In this document: piece by piece, positions 1 to 7,309 of the stretch | How positions within the stretch are numbered: position 1 is the first letter of the stretch | Layout of the letters: the number at the start of each line of letters is the position of its first letter | DNA from: Anaerolineae bacterium | Lineage (GTDB): Bacteria > Chloroflexota > Anaerolineae > JAFGEY01 | Length of the DNA: 7,722 bases | NCBI GenBank assembly: GCA_016929775.1 | Contig: JAFGIE010000037.1 | Location: forward strand, 1 to 7,722 | Reading direction: 5' to 3' | Notes under the pieces: model-generated | The model's input: the letters and a program-made list of their open reading frames with translations, nothing else | What the model was told of the DNA's origin: nothing | The model's database searches: none | Made by a program: the position numbers and the translations under genes

Positions 1-135
1 TCCGCCTTCCTGCGCGGCATGTGGTGGTGGATCCTGGCGCCGGTGGGCGTGATCGTCCTCCTCCTGACCTCTCTGACGCTGGTCTCGTTCGGGCTGGACG
101 AGGTAGCCAATCCTAGAGTGCGGAGGCGCGTATGA
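1..135 (+). CDS. Oligopeptide/dipeptide ABC transporter permease, C-terminal fragment (DppC/OppC type)
   Basis: The window opens inside this gene. Frame 1 gives 44 codons to a TGA at 133-135. The visible part has a Trp-rich turn (Met-Trp-Trp-Trp, residues 7-10 of the fragment), one hydrophobic helix (about residues 11-32, Ile/Leu/Val rich), then a short polar tail with FGLDEVANPRVRRR. Permeases of the DppC/OppC family end this way: a last membrane helix followed by a G-D/E-..-DPR-like tail on the cytoplasmic side. The stop overlaps the start of the following ATPase gene in ATGA, which is strong evidence for translational coupling and for a transporter operon. The family is inferred mainly from this C-terminus and the two ATPases downstream. 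The conserved permease loop that contacts the ATPases lies outside the window, so the exact subtype is not certain. Confidence 0.8.
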   Translation, partial: SAFLRGMWWWILAPVGVIVLLLTSLTLVSFGLDEVANPRVRRRV

Positions 136-1100
136 GCAACCCAATCCTCGAGATCAAGGACCTCAAGGTCTACTTTCACGTGGAGGCGGGAGCAGTCAAG
201 GCGGTCGATGGCGTGGACATCGTCCTCGATCCCGGCGTCAAGATGGGCTTGGTGGGCGAGTCGGGATCGGGCAAGACGACCATGGCCCTCGCACTGATGC
301 GTATGATCAAAGAGCCGGGCAAGATCGAGGGCGGGCAGATGCTGCTCGACGGCGTCGATCTGTTGCAGCTGTCAGACGAGGACATGCGCCAGGTGCGCCT
401 CAACGAGCTGAGCATGATCCCGCAGGGCGCCATGAACTCGCTCCACCCGCTGCTCCGGATCGGCGACCAGATCATCGACGGGATCCGGGATCACGACCGC
501 ACGCTGACCAAGCCTGAGCTCCAGGAACGGGTGGGCGTGCTGCTCGAGTCGGTCGAGCTGACCCGGCGCGTGGCGCGCATGTATCCGCACGAGCTGAGCG
601 GTGGCATGAAGCAGCGCGCCTGCATGGCGATCGCGATCTCGATGCACCCCAAGCTGATCATCGCCGACGAGCCGACCAGTGCGCTCGACGTCGTCATCCA
701 GCGGCAGGTCATGGAGACGCTCGACCGCCTGCAGGACGAGCTCGACCTCTCGATCATCCTAATCGGGCACGACATGGGCCTCATGGCCCAGTTTGTCGAC
801 AAACTGGCGGTCATGTATGCGGGCAAGCTGATGGAGGTCGGTGACACGGACCTGATCTTTGACGATCCGCTGCATCCCTATACTGACCTCCTGATTCAGA
901 GCCTGCCGATCCTGGGGAACAAGGGCGTCTTTACCGGCATCCCCGGGATCACGCCCTCGCTCCTCGACGTGCCGCCAGGCTGTGTTTTCCATACGCGCTG
1001 TCCCAAGGCGATGCCCGTCTGCAAGGAGGTCATTCCGGCCTTCCGCGAGGTGCGACCGGGTCGCTGGGTCGCCTGCCACCTTCACGGGGGTGTAGCATGA
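132..1100 (+). CDS. Oligopeptide/dipeptide-type ABC transporter ATPase, DppD/OppD family
   Basis: This is a cytoplasmic ATPase subunit that powers an Opp/Dpp-type importer, probably as a heterodimer with the next gene product. The 322-aa length is normal for the family. Visible motifs are Walker A GESGSGKTT (residues 42-50), Q-loop Gln98, signature LSGGM (155-159), Walker B LIIADE (175-180) with catalytic Glu180, D-loop SALD (183-186) and switch His213. The C-terminal extension (about 247-322) has the HPY motif and four cysteines, C284, C290, C297 and C315, spaced C-X5-C-X6-C-X17-C. That extension separates Opp/Dpp ATPases from other ABC ATPases, and in some DppD proteins the cysteines hold a [4Fe-4S] cluster. 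The ATG overlaps the permease stop by 4 bases and has GGAGG at 122-126, five bases upstream. The substrate could be peptides or oligosaccharides; the ATPase alone does not tell. Confidence 0.95.
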   Translation: MSNPILEIKDLKVYFHVEAGAVKAVDGVDIVLDPGVKMGLVGESGSGKTTMALALMRMIKEPGKIEGGQMLLDGVDLLQLSDEDMRQVRLNELSMIPQGAMNSLHPLLRIGDQIIDGIRDHDRTLTKPELQERVGVLLESVELTRRVARMYPHELSGGMKQRACMAIAISMHPKLIIADEPTSALDVVIQRQVMETLDRLQDELDLSIILIGHDMGLMAQFVDKLAVMYAGKLMEVGDTDLIFDDPLHPYTDLLIQSLPILGNKGVFTGIPGITPSLLDVPPGCVFHTRCPKAMPVCKEVIPAFREVRPGRWVACHLHGGVA

Positions 1101-2134
1101 CCACACCACTGCTCGAACTCAGGAACGTCTCCAAGGTCTTTGGCAGGAAGCGCAACATCACCGTCGCGCTCGACGGCATGTCGCTCGCGCTGCAGGAGGA
1201 CTTTCCGTACATCATCACCATCGCCGGCGAGAGCGGCAGCGGCAAGACGACCATGGGCCTGCTCTTGCTGGGGTTCTACACGCCGACGACCGGGCAGGTG
1301 CTGTACGAGGGGCAGGATATCCAGACCCTCGACCGGCAGGGGATGTTTGCCTTCCGCAAGGATGTGCAGGCGGTGTTCCAGGACCCCTTTGCGGTCTATA
1401 ACCCCTTCTACAAGGTGGACAACCTGCTGAGCATTCCGATCAAGAACTTTGGGCTGGCGCACAGCAAAGCCGCCTCGCGGGAGATGATGGAGCATGCGCT
1501 CACGGATGTCGGGCTGCGCCCGGACGAGACCCTAGGGCGCTATCCCCACCAGCTCAGCGGCGGGCAGCGGCAGCGCATCGCCGTCGCGCGTGCGCTGCTG
1601 CTCAAGCCCAAGCTGTTGATCGCCGACGAGCCGGTGTCGATGGTCGACGCCTCGCTGCGCGCCACGCTGCTCAAGGCGCTGCGCGCGCTGAATCGCGACT
1701 TTGGGATCCCGATCGTGTACATCACGCACGACCTGACGACCGCCTATCACGTCAGCGACTATATCGTGATCCTGTACCACGGTTCGGTGATGGAGGCGGG
1801 CGACGTCGACCCGATCATCCGCGACCCCAAGCACCCCTACACGCAGCTCCTGGTCGGGTCGATCCCGTGGCCCGATCCAAAGCGAGCGTGGGGTGAGACG
1901 GGTGTCGAGTTTCCCAAGAGCGCTGTCTTTGACGAGCACGCGCCGGGCTGCAAGTTTGCGCCGCGCTGCCCCTTTGTCTTTGAGCCGTGCACGGTCGAGC
2001 GACCGCATCTCTATCGCCTCGAGGACGGGCGCGCCGCATCCTGTTTCCTCTATCGCAGCGAAGAGACGGTCGTGCGTAAGGACCTGATGTCCCTCTTTCC
2101 GCGCAAGGACGAGACCGTCGCCGCACGTGTATAG
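1097..2134 (+). CDS. Oligopeptide/dipeptide-type ABC transporter ATPase, DppF/OppF family
   Basis: This is the second ATPase of the same importer, expected to pair with the preceding DppD-like subunit on the inner face of the membrane. At 345 aa it is of normal family length. Motifs are Walker A GESGSGKTT (44-52), Q-loop Gln95, signature LSGGQ (153-157), Walker B LLIADE (173-178) with Glu178, D-loop SMVD (181-184) and His211. The motif VSMVDASLR resembles those of OppF-like proteins from deep-branching and thermophilic bacteria and archaea. The C-terminal extension has C285, C291, C298 and C316 with the same C-X5-C-X6-C-X17-C spacing as its partner. The ATG sits in an ATGA overlap with the upstream stop, with only a G-rich stretch as a ribosome site, so translation is probably coupled. 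A tail of about 25 residues after the last Cys is not conserved in any way I recognise. Confidence 0.95.
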   Translation: MTTPLLELRNVSKVFGRKRNITVALDGMSLALQEDFPYIITIAGESGSGKTTMGLLLLGFYTPTTGQVLYEGQDIQTLDRQGMFAFRKDVQAVFQDPFAVYNPFYKVDNLLSIPIKNFGLAHSKAASREMMEHALTDVGLRPDETLGRYPHQLSGGQRQRIAVARALLLKPKLLIADEPVSMVDASLRATLLKALRALNRDFGIPIVYITHDLTTAYHVSDYIVILYHGSVMEAGDVDPIIRDPKHPYTQLLVGSIPWPDPKRAWGETGVEFPKSAVFDEHAPGCKFAPRCPFVFEPCTVERPHLYRLEDGRAASCFLYRSEETVVRKDLMSLFPRKDETVAARV

Positions 2135-2148
2135 ACGGGCCTGCATTG

Positions 2149-2200
2149 CCCCGCGACACCGGGGTGCCGCAAGGCAGCGACCTAGCGCCGCTGCCTTGCG
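2149..2200 (+). terminator. Tandem stem-loops between the transporter and radical SAM genes
   Basis: Two inverted repeats lie in the 85-base gap. The first is weak: CCCCG (2149-2153) pairs with CGGGG (2160-2164). The second is a perfect 12-bp stem, CGCAAGGCAGCG (2168-2179) with CGCTGCCTTGCG (2189-2200), around a 9-base loop. No T-tract follows, so this is not a classical intrinsic terminator. It may cause partial termination or stabilise the 3' end of the transporter mRNA while allowing read-through into the next gene. Confidence 0.5.
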
Positions 2201-2219
2201 TCGATCTGGGGTATAGCCG

Positions 2220-3818
2220 ATGGTAAGGCGGAGAACCAACTGGAGCGATCCCTGCCCCTGCGGCAGCGGAAAGCGATACCGTGACTGCTGCGGGCGCCCA
2301 GCGGGTCCCGTTCGCGTGCTGTACGTCCATCCCGCCAAGCAGGGCGTCGAGCTGGTTGGGAATGCGCCGCTGGGCCGGCCCTATGGCCTGATCCCGGTTG
2401 GCGTGCCAGCGATCGTCAACCTACTGCGCGACAATGGGATCCACGTGCAGGGCATCAACCTGCCGATGGAGCGGCATCTGCAGCCCTCCTTTGATCTGCG
2501 CGCCTGGCTGCGTGCGCACGAGGGCGCGCAGGTGATCCTGATCGACATGCATTGGTACGAGCACACCTACGGCGCGATCGACGTCGCGCGCGCCTGCAAG
2601 CAGGTCCTGCCCGCGGCGTGGACCGTGCTCGGGGGCCTTTCGGCTTCCGCCTTTTCGCACGCGATCCTGGAGCGCTGTCCCGAGGTGGACCTGGTCGTCC
2701 GCGGCGATGCCGAGCGCCCGCTGCTGCGGCTCGTCCAGCGACTGCTGCGCGCCGGCGCAGAGGGGCGCCGGCTCAACCTGGGGAGCGTGCCCAACCTCTC
2801 CTGGCGGGATGGGGCGCAGATCGTCGAGAATCCGCTCACCTACTGCGCGATGACGCGCGACCTGGACCAGCTGAACTATGTGGACGTGGACTTTGTCGCG
2901 CACTATGAGCGCTACTACCTGCACGAGTACATCGTCACCGATCTAGAGCGCGCCCGCACCGCGCTCGACCGCCACCGCTTCCGCGGACGGTGGCTGTGCA
3001 CAGCGCGCGGCTGTCGCTACGAGTGCTCGTACTGCGGCGGCTGCCGCAGCGCGCACAAGGCGCTTGCCGGGCGGAACGGGATCGTGCCCCGCTCGCCCGA
3101 GGTCGTGGTGGACGACCTAGTGCGACTGCGCGCGGACGACGTGATCCAGGCTTCGCTGTCGTACGACATCGCCGAGATGGGCGAGGCGTATTGGCGAGCC
3201 CTGTTCGATGGCATTGCCCGCAGCGGGGTCCGCATCGGGCTGTACAACGAGTTCTTCCAGCTCCCCAGTCCCGAGTTCGTCGAGGCCTTTGCCGACCACG
3301 CGGATCTAGAGCACTCGTGCGTCGCCCTCAGCCCGCTCTCTGGGTCGGAGCGCGTGCGGCGGCTCAACGGCAAGTTCTACGGCAACGACGACCTCTTGCG
3401 CGTGCTCGAGCCGCTGCGCGCCAGGGAGGTCTCGATTTTCTGCTACTTTTCGCTCAACCTGCCCGGCGAGGACGAGAGGACGATCCACGAGGCGGTGAAC
3501 CTGGCGGAGCAGGTATATGACCTCTACCCGGGTCACCTGCTCAAGATCCTGACCTCCCTGCACACGATCGATCCCCTGGCGCCGATGAACGTCCGTCCCG
3601 AGAAGTACGGGATCGACGTGTACATGTCGACCTTTGACCAGTACTATGAGTACTGCCGCAACACGCAGTGGGCGTTGCCAGAGTGCCGGACCGAAGCGTG
3701 GCGCGGTTTCCGGGCGAGCGACCGCCAGGCGCGCGATGTGACCCGCATGGCGGACATCTGGGATGCCGCGCGTGAGGGCCGTGAATCGAGTTGGTGGCCC
3801 GTCCCGCCCAGCTGGTGA
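2220..3818 (+). CDS. B12-binding-domain radical SAM protein with N-terminal SEC-C zinc motif
   Basis: This is probably a cytoplasmic radical S-adenosylmethionine enzyme of the cobalamin-binding class; its substrate is unknown. Residues 11-24 form a SEC-C motif, with C12, C14, C23 and C24 spaced C-X-C-X8-C-C, likely a zinc site. Residues about 31-180 look like a B12-binding Rossmann domain: strand VRVLYVHP (31-38), VILIDMHW (105-112), VLGG (136-139) and the VVRGDAE block (159-165) common in B12-type radical SAM proteins. The radical SAM core has C265-X3-C269-X2-C272 for the [4Fe-4S] cluster, with extra cysteines at 260 and 275. A family-like block LNLPGEDERT (412-421) and a DPLAPM stretch (451-456) follow. 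The ATG at 2220 is chosen because the SEC-C motif begins ten residues in; the ribosome site is weak (GGGG, 2208-2211). The enzyme could methylate or rearrange the imported compound. Domain calls are confident, function is not. No peptide-precursor gene is visible beside it. Confidence 0.85.
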   Translation: MVRRRTNWSDPCPCGSGKRYRDCCGRPAGPVRVLYVHPAKQGVELVGNAPLGRPYGLIPVGVPAIVNLLRDNGIHVQGINLPMERHLQPSFDLRAWLRAHEGAQVILIDMHWYEHTYGAIDVARACKQVLPAAWTVLGGLSASAFSHAILERCPEVDLVVRGDAERPLLRLVQRLLRAGAEGRRLNLGSVPNLSWRDGAQIVENPLTYCAMTRDLDQLNYVDVDFVAHYERYYLHEYIVTDLERARTALDRHRFRGRWLCTARGCRYECSYCGGCRSAHKALAGRNGIVPRSPEVVVDDLVRLRADDVIQASLSYDIAEMGEAYWRALFDGIARSGVRIGLYNEFFQLPSPEFVEAFADHADLEHSCVALSPLSGSERVRRLNGKFYGNDDLLRVLEPLRAREVSIFCYFSLNLPGEDERTIHEAVNLAEQVYDLYPGHLLKILTSLHTIDPLAPMNVRPEKYGIDVYMSTFDQYYEYCRNTQWALPECRTEAWRGFRASDRQARDVTRMADIWDAAREGRESSWWPVPPSW

Positions 3819-3837
3819 ACCGGCTTTCGCATTTGTA

Positions 3838-3845
3838 GTGAGGAG
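3838..3845 (+). promoter_or_regulatory. Ribosome binding site of the 877-aa gene
   Basis: GTGAGGAG stands 11 bases before the ATG at 3857, inside a 38-base gap that is more AT-rich than its surroundings. The purine run (AGGAGAAG) supports this ATG. The spacing is slightly longer than usual. No convincing promoter is seen in the gap. Confidence 0.6.
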
Positions 3846-3856
3846 AAGCAAACCGT

Positions 3857-6490
3857 ATGGCACACCGTTATCTCAAGTACGAGTTCTCGGATGGTTGGAT
3901 CGCACACTGGCTCGTGGCTGGGCCACACGCTACGCCGGCGGAGGGCGTCGAGCTCTCCGGGGAGGGCGACGCGCGCCTGGACATCGTGCGCCGCTACCAC
4001 GATCCTGCCTCCGGGATCGACGCGCAGCCGGTCGAGCGCGCCACCTTCTCCGTCGGCGACGCCAAGCTGGAGTGGCGTTATTACCGCTGCCTCGATGACC
4101 ATTTCGTGGACCTGACCGGGTTCTATCACACGCCCCACTACCTGTGCGCTTGGGCTTATGCCGAGGTCGTCTGCCCCGCGCCGTACGAGGGGGCCTTTGT
4201 CTTGACCACGAATGGGCCTGCCGACGTGTGGATCGACGGGCGGCACGTTCACCGCCACGAGCACACCGCACACCAGGCGCCGCGTAGCGTGTCCTTTCAA
4301 TCCGCGCTGCGCCAGGGCGCGAACGGGGTCTTGGTGCGCTTGGAGGCGGGCGCGATCCGGGCTTCTCCCTTTGTGATGGCGCTGCGGATCCCGGGCTTGC
4401 CTGCGCCGAGTGGCGCGCTCGCACGCGAGCAGCAGGCGCTGTGGGCTAGCGGCGACGCCTTCCGCCCCGCTCCGGAGGAGGTCCCGGATGGGGCATCGCT
4501 GGACGAGGCGCGGGTCTACCTGCCGACCGCAGCGCCCCTCGCCGCCCGGCAGCGCATGCTGGAAAGCATCTTTGCGGAGGCGCGTGTCGATCAGCGCGTC
4601 CATTTCATGGGCAACAAGGTGATGCTGCGCTGGGACCGGGACCTGGCGCGTGGGGCGCAGTATGCGGCGAGCATCCAGGACAACAGGAGCCGGATCTATG
4701 TCGAGGCGCAGGATGAGGCCAAAGGGGACGCGCGGATCGACGTCGGGCATCCGGTGCGGATCTGGGAGGGCAGCTATGATGTCGTGATCCGCCCGAGCGG
4801 GATCGAGTGGTTCGAGCAGAACACGCGCTACGAACGCCGCATTCCGATCCACATCCTCGACCACGCGTACACGAACGCGCCCTATGGCGCCTACGCCGAC
4901 CGGCGGGCGGAGGGATTGGCGCACGCCGCCAAGCACCCGCGCAACGTGTACACCGAGATCGCCAAGATGGCCCTCGGACAGTGGTCAGAGGTCGATGTCG
5001 ACCACGTGATGGCTGCGATCGACGGGATCAACGCGCGCCGGGACTGCAGCGACTTTGACCTGATCGGCCTGCTGGGCGCGCTCTACCGCCACGGGTCCGA
5101 CCCGGACTTCCCCGACGCCTTGCGGGCGCCGCTCGAGGCGTGTATCCTGGGCTTCAAGTACTGGCAGGACGAGCCGGGCGTGGACAGCATGTGCTACGAT
5201 ACCGAGAATCATAGCATTCTCTTCCACGCCTGTGAGATCCTCGCCGGGCAGCTCTACCCGGATCGCGTGTTTGCTAACGTGGGGCAGACGGGAGCGTGGC
5301 ATCGGGAGAAGGGCGAACGGCTGGCGCTGCAGTGGCTGGCGGAGCGCGGCGCGACGGGCTTTGCCGAGTGGCACTCGAACTGCTATTTCGAGGAGGACCT
5401 GGTCGCGCTGTCGCACCTGCTCGACCTGGCGGAGCACGAGGAAGTGCAAGAGCTGTCGGTCCTGGTCATGGACAAGCTGTTCTTTACCATCGCCGTGAAC
5501 TCGTTCAAGGGCACGTTTGGCGCCACGCACGGGCGCAGCTATGCGCCGATGGTCCTCAGCGGGCAGCTCGAGGCGACTTCGGGCATCAGCCGCCTGATGT
5601 GGGGCATGGGCGTGTGGAACCAGCACATCCGGGGCTTGGTCAGCCTGGCGTGCTCCGAGTACGAGCTGGCGCCGGTCCTGGCTGACATTGCCGCCGATGC
5701 CTCGCCGGAGATGTGGGACCGGGAGCAGCATCGCGGCGTGAACACGGTCACCTACCGCACGCCCGACTATATGCTCTCCTCGGTCCAGGACTACCGCCGC
5801 GGGGAGCCCGGGTCCCAGGAACACGTCTGGCAGGCGACGATGGGGCCCGACGCCGTGGTGTTCGTGACCCATCCGTCAAGCATGAGCGAGGTGGGGGCGC
5901 GGCGTCCCAACTTTTGGGCGGGCAACGTCGTCCTGCCGCGCGTGGCGCAGTGGAAGGACGTCCTGGTGGCGATCCACAGGCTGCCAGAGGATGACTGGAT
6001 GGGCTTTACGCACGCGTACTGGCCCTGCGGCGCCCTGGACGAGTACCGGCTGCGGCAGGGGTGGGCCTTTGGGCGCAAGGGACGGGCGTACTTGGCCCTC
6101 ACCGCGTCGCAGGGCCTCACCCTCGTCACCTCTGGACCCAGCGCCTACCGCGAACTGCGCTCTCCCGGCGCCGAGAACGTGTGGTTGTGCATGATGGGAC
6201 GCCCGGACACGGACGGCAGTTTCGAGGACTTTCAGCGCGCCGTACTGGCCCTCAACGTCGACGTACAGGGCCTCGCGGTGCGCTGCACGACGCACCGTGG
6301 GCGGACGCTCTCCTTCGGGTGGGATGAGCCGTTCCTGGTCGATGGCGAGGCCCAGCTGTTGGGGGACGATTTGCACTATGATAACCCCTTCTGCTCGGCC
6401 GAGTACCCGTGCGAGCGGATGGAGATCCGGACCAGCGACTACCTGCTGCGGCTGCGGTTCGCGCCGGAAGAGGGCGAGGACGAGGCCTAG
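3857..6490 (+). CDS. Large protein, likely cytoplasmic, with beta-sandwich and alpha-toroid architecture; possible glycosidase or polysaccharide lyase
   Basis: I do not recognise a named family for this 877-aa protein. There is no signal peptide or membrane segment, so it is likely cytoplasmic. Residues about 13-180 look like a carbohydrate-binding-type beta-sandwich (WLVAGPHATP at 18-27; VLTTNGPADVWIDG at 115-128). Residues about 230-330 form a second beta-rich stretch. Residues about 360-610 are helical and resemble an alpha/alpha toroid, with polar aromatic clusters typical of active sites: TENH (449-452), WH (481-482), EWHSNCY (504-510), THGRSY (557-562) and WGMGVWN (582-588). Residues about 625-870 return to a beta-sandwich. 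A toroid followed by a beta-sandwich is the layout of heparinase II/III-like and alginate-lyase-like enzymes and of several glycosidases. Placement beside an Opp-type importer suggests it acts on an imported oligosaccharide or glycoconjugate. This is inferred from pattern and context only. A structural or binding role is also possible. Confidence 0.75.
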   Translation: MAHRYLKYEFSDGWIAHWLVAGPHATPAEGVELSGEGDARLDIVRRYHDPASGIDAQPVERATFSVGDAKLEWRYYRCLDDHFVDLTGFYHTPHYLCAWAYAEVVCPAPYEGAFVLTTNGPADVWIDGRHVHRHEHTAHQAPRSVSFQSALRQGANGVLVRLEAGAIRASPFVMALRIPGLPAPSGALAREQQALWASGDAFRPAPEEVPDGASLDEARVYLPTAAPLAARQRMLESIFAEARVDQRVHFMGNKVMLRWDRDLARGAQYAASIQDNRSRIYVEAQDEAKGDARIDVGHPVRIWEGSYDVVIRPSGIEWFEQNTRYERRIPIHILDHAYTNAPYGAYADRRAEGLAHAAKHPRNVYTEIAKMALGQWSEVDVDHVMAAIDGINARRDCSDFDLIGLLGALYRHGSDPDFPDALRAPLEACILGFKYWQDEPGVDSMCYDTENHSILFHACEILAGQLYPDRVFANVGQTGAWHREKGERLALQWLAERGATGFAEWHSNCYFEEDLVALSHLLDLAEHEEVQELSVLVMDKLFFTIAVNSFKGTFGATHGRSYAPMVLSGQLEATSGISRLMWGMGVWNQHIRGLVSLACSEYELAPVLADIAADASPEMWDREQHRGVNTVTYRTPDYMLSSVQDYRRGEPGSQEHVWQATMGPDAVVFVTHPSSMSEVGARRPNFWAGNVVLPRVAQWKDVLVAIHRLPEDDWMGFTHAYWPCGALDEYRLRQGWAFGRKGRAYLALTASQGLTLVTSGPSAYRELRSPGAENVWLCMMGRPDTDGSFEDFQRAVLALNVDVQGLAVRCTTHRGRTLSFGWDEPFLVDGEAQLLGDDLHYDNPFCSAEYPCERMEIRTSDYLLRLRFAPEEGEDEA

Positions 6491-6500
6491 TCGCGGCGTT

Positions 6501-6515
6501 GTCCCGGCGCGGGAC
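6501..6515 (+). repeat. Short hairpin just upstream of the HD-domain gene
   Basis: GTCCCG (6501-6506) and CGGGAC (6510-6515) are a perfect 6-bp inverted repeat around a 3-base loop, ending three bases before the ribosome binding site at 6518. There is no T-tract, so it is unlikely to terminate. It could be an mRNA processing or stabilising stem between the two genes, or chance in GC-rich DNA. Confidence 0.4.
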
Positions 6516-6517
6516 GT

Positions 6518-6525
6518 AGAAAGGA
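6518..6525 (+). promoter_or_regulatory. Ribosome binding site that fixes the GTG start of the HD gene
   Basis: AGAAAGGA ends six bases before the GTG at 6532. The identical octamer stands at 7310-7317 before the next gene. There is no ATG near the conserved start of the reading frame, so this site decides the GTG. The only close alternative, a GTG at 6544, would be too far from it. Confidence 0.75.
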
Positions 6526-6531
6526 CCGAGT

Positions 6532-7305
6532 GTGCCACTGAACGTGCCGACACGGCACAACGAAAAGCTCAAGGCCCTGGTCGCCGCGATCGACGCCGAC
6601 GAGGAGCTGGCGCAGTGGTGGCGCTGCGCCAACGTCAACGTCGTCGACCGCCAGGGCATGACCGACCACGGCGAGGTGCACATCCGCATCGTCGCCAACG
6701 CAGCGCTCAAGCTGCTCCGCCTCCTCGTCGAGGGGGGCGTGCAGACCAGCATCGAGGCGAACTATCAGATGTCGGTGGATGACGCAGAGGTGGTCGTCGT
6801 CGCGGCGGCGGCGCTGCACGACGTGGGCATCGCCGTGCACCGGGACAACCACGAGCAGTACAGCATCCCCCTGGCGGCGATGCTCCTGCCGCCGCTGCTG
6901 CGCGACATCTACCCGCCTGCGCAGCGCGTGATCGTGCAGGCGGAGACCCTGCACGCGATCTCGGCCCACCGCTGGAGCGAAAAGTGCCTGACGATCGAGG
7001 CAGGCGTGGTCAAGGTCGCGGATACGCTGGATATGACGCAGGGCCGGTCGCGCATCCCCTACGAGATGGGCGAGACCTCGATCCACACCATCTCTGCGGC
7101 GGCGATCGACGCCGTGCGCCTGACGGCGGGCGTCACCAAGCCGATCCGGATCGAGATCGAGATGAGCAACTCGGCGGGCGTGTTCCAGGTGGACGAGCTG
7201 CTCAAGCGCAAGTTGCGCAACTCGAGCATCGCGCCGTACGTAGAGGTAGTAGCACACATCGAGGGGGAGACGGAGAAGCGTCTCCTCGAGTTCTACAGCC
7301 TGTAG
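6532..7305 (+). CDS. HD-domain metal-dependent phosphohydrolase
   Basis: HD proteins bind metal ions and hydrolyse phosphate esters such as nucleotides or cyclic nucleotides; the substrate here cannot be read from sequence. The 257-aa soluble protein shows the ordered HD signature: His46 (in DHGEVH, with His50), His96-Asp97 (in ALHDVG) and Asp164 (in VKVADTLDMTQGR). Added histidines at 103 and 107 (HRDNH) and 141 could bind a second metal. The C-terminal part (about 172-257) starts with RSRIPYEMG and includes MSNSAGVFQVDELL (211-224). I associate these blocks with a group of stand-alone HD proteins found in archaea and some bacteria, and this part may serve for oligomerisation or substrate recognition. 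The gene uses GTG with a good ribosome site, 41 bases after the 877-aa gene and 19 bases before the DUF1232 gene. Nothing visible links its role to the transporter; it may be a housekeeping or signalling passenger. Confidence 0.88.
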   Translation: MPLNVPTRHNEKLKALVAAIDADEELAQWWRCANVNVVDRQGMTDHGEVHIRIVANAALKLLRLLVEGGVQTSIEANYQMSVDDAEVVVVAAAALHDVGIAVHRDNHEQYSIPLAAMLLPPLLRDIYPPAQRVIVQAETLHAISAHRWSEKCLTIEAGVVKVADTLDMTQGRSRIPYEMGETSIHTISAAAIDAVRLTAGVTKPIRIEIEMSNSAGVFQVDELLKRKLRNSSIAPYVEVVAHIEGETEKRLLEFYSL

Positions 7306-7309
7306 CGCG

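Noticed and set aside
2135..2219. Small RiPP precursor peptide gene beside the radical SAM gene
   Set aside because: The spacers at 2135-2219 and 3819-3856 are short, contain hairpins or a ribosome site, and show no start with ribosome site followed by a leader-like frame. A precursor outside the window cannot be excluded.
2201..2224. TATAGC at 2212-2217 as a possible -10 promoter element
   Set aside because: A transcript from it would start at or inside the ATG at 2220, and no matching -35 is found about 17 bases upstream. The match is too weak to call.
1532..2338. 268-codon open frame on the minus strand, spanning the ATPase end and the spacer
   Set aside because: It runs through the Walker B region of the ATPase gene and the SEC-C coding region. 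No ribosome site or domain supports it, so it is a shadow frame.
3644..4936. 430-codon open frame on the minus strand
   Set aside because: It lies across two well-supported + strand genes. Its product is Arg/Pro/Val-rich with no domain I recognise, as expected for antisense frames in GC-rich coding DNA.
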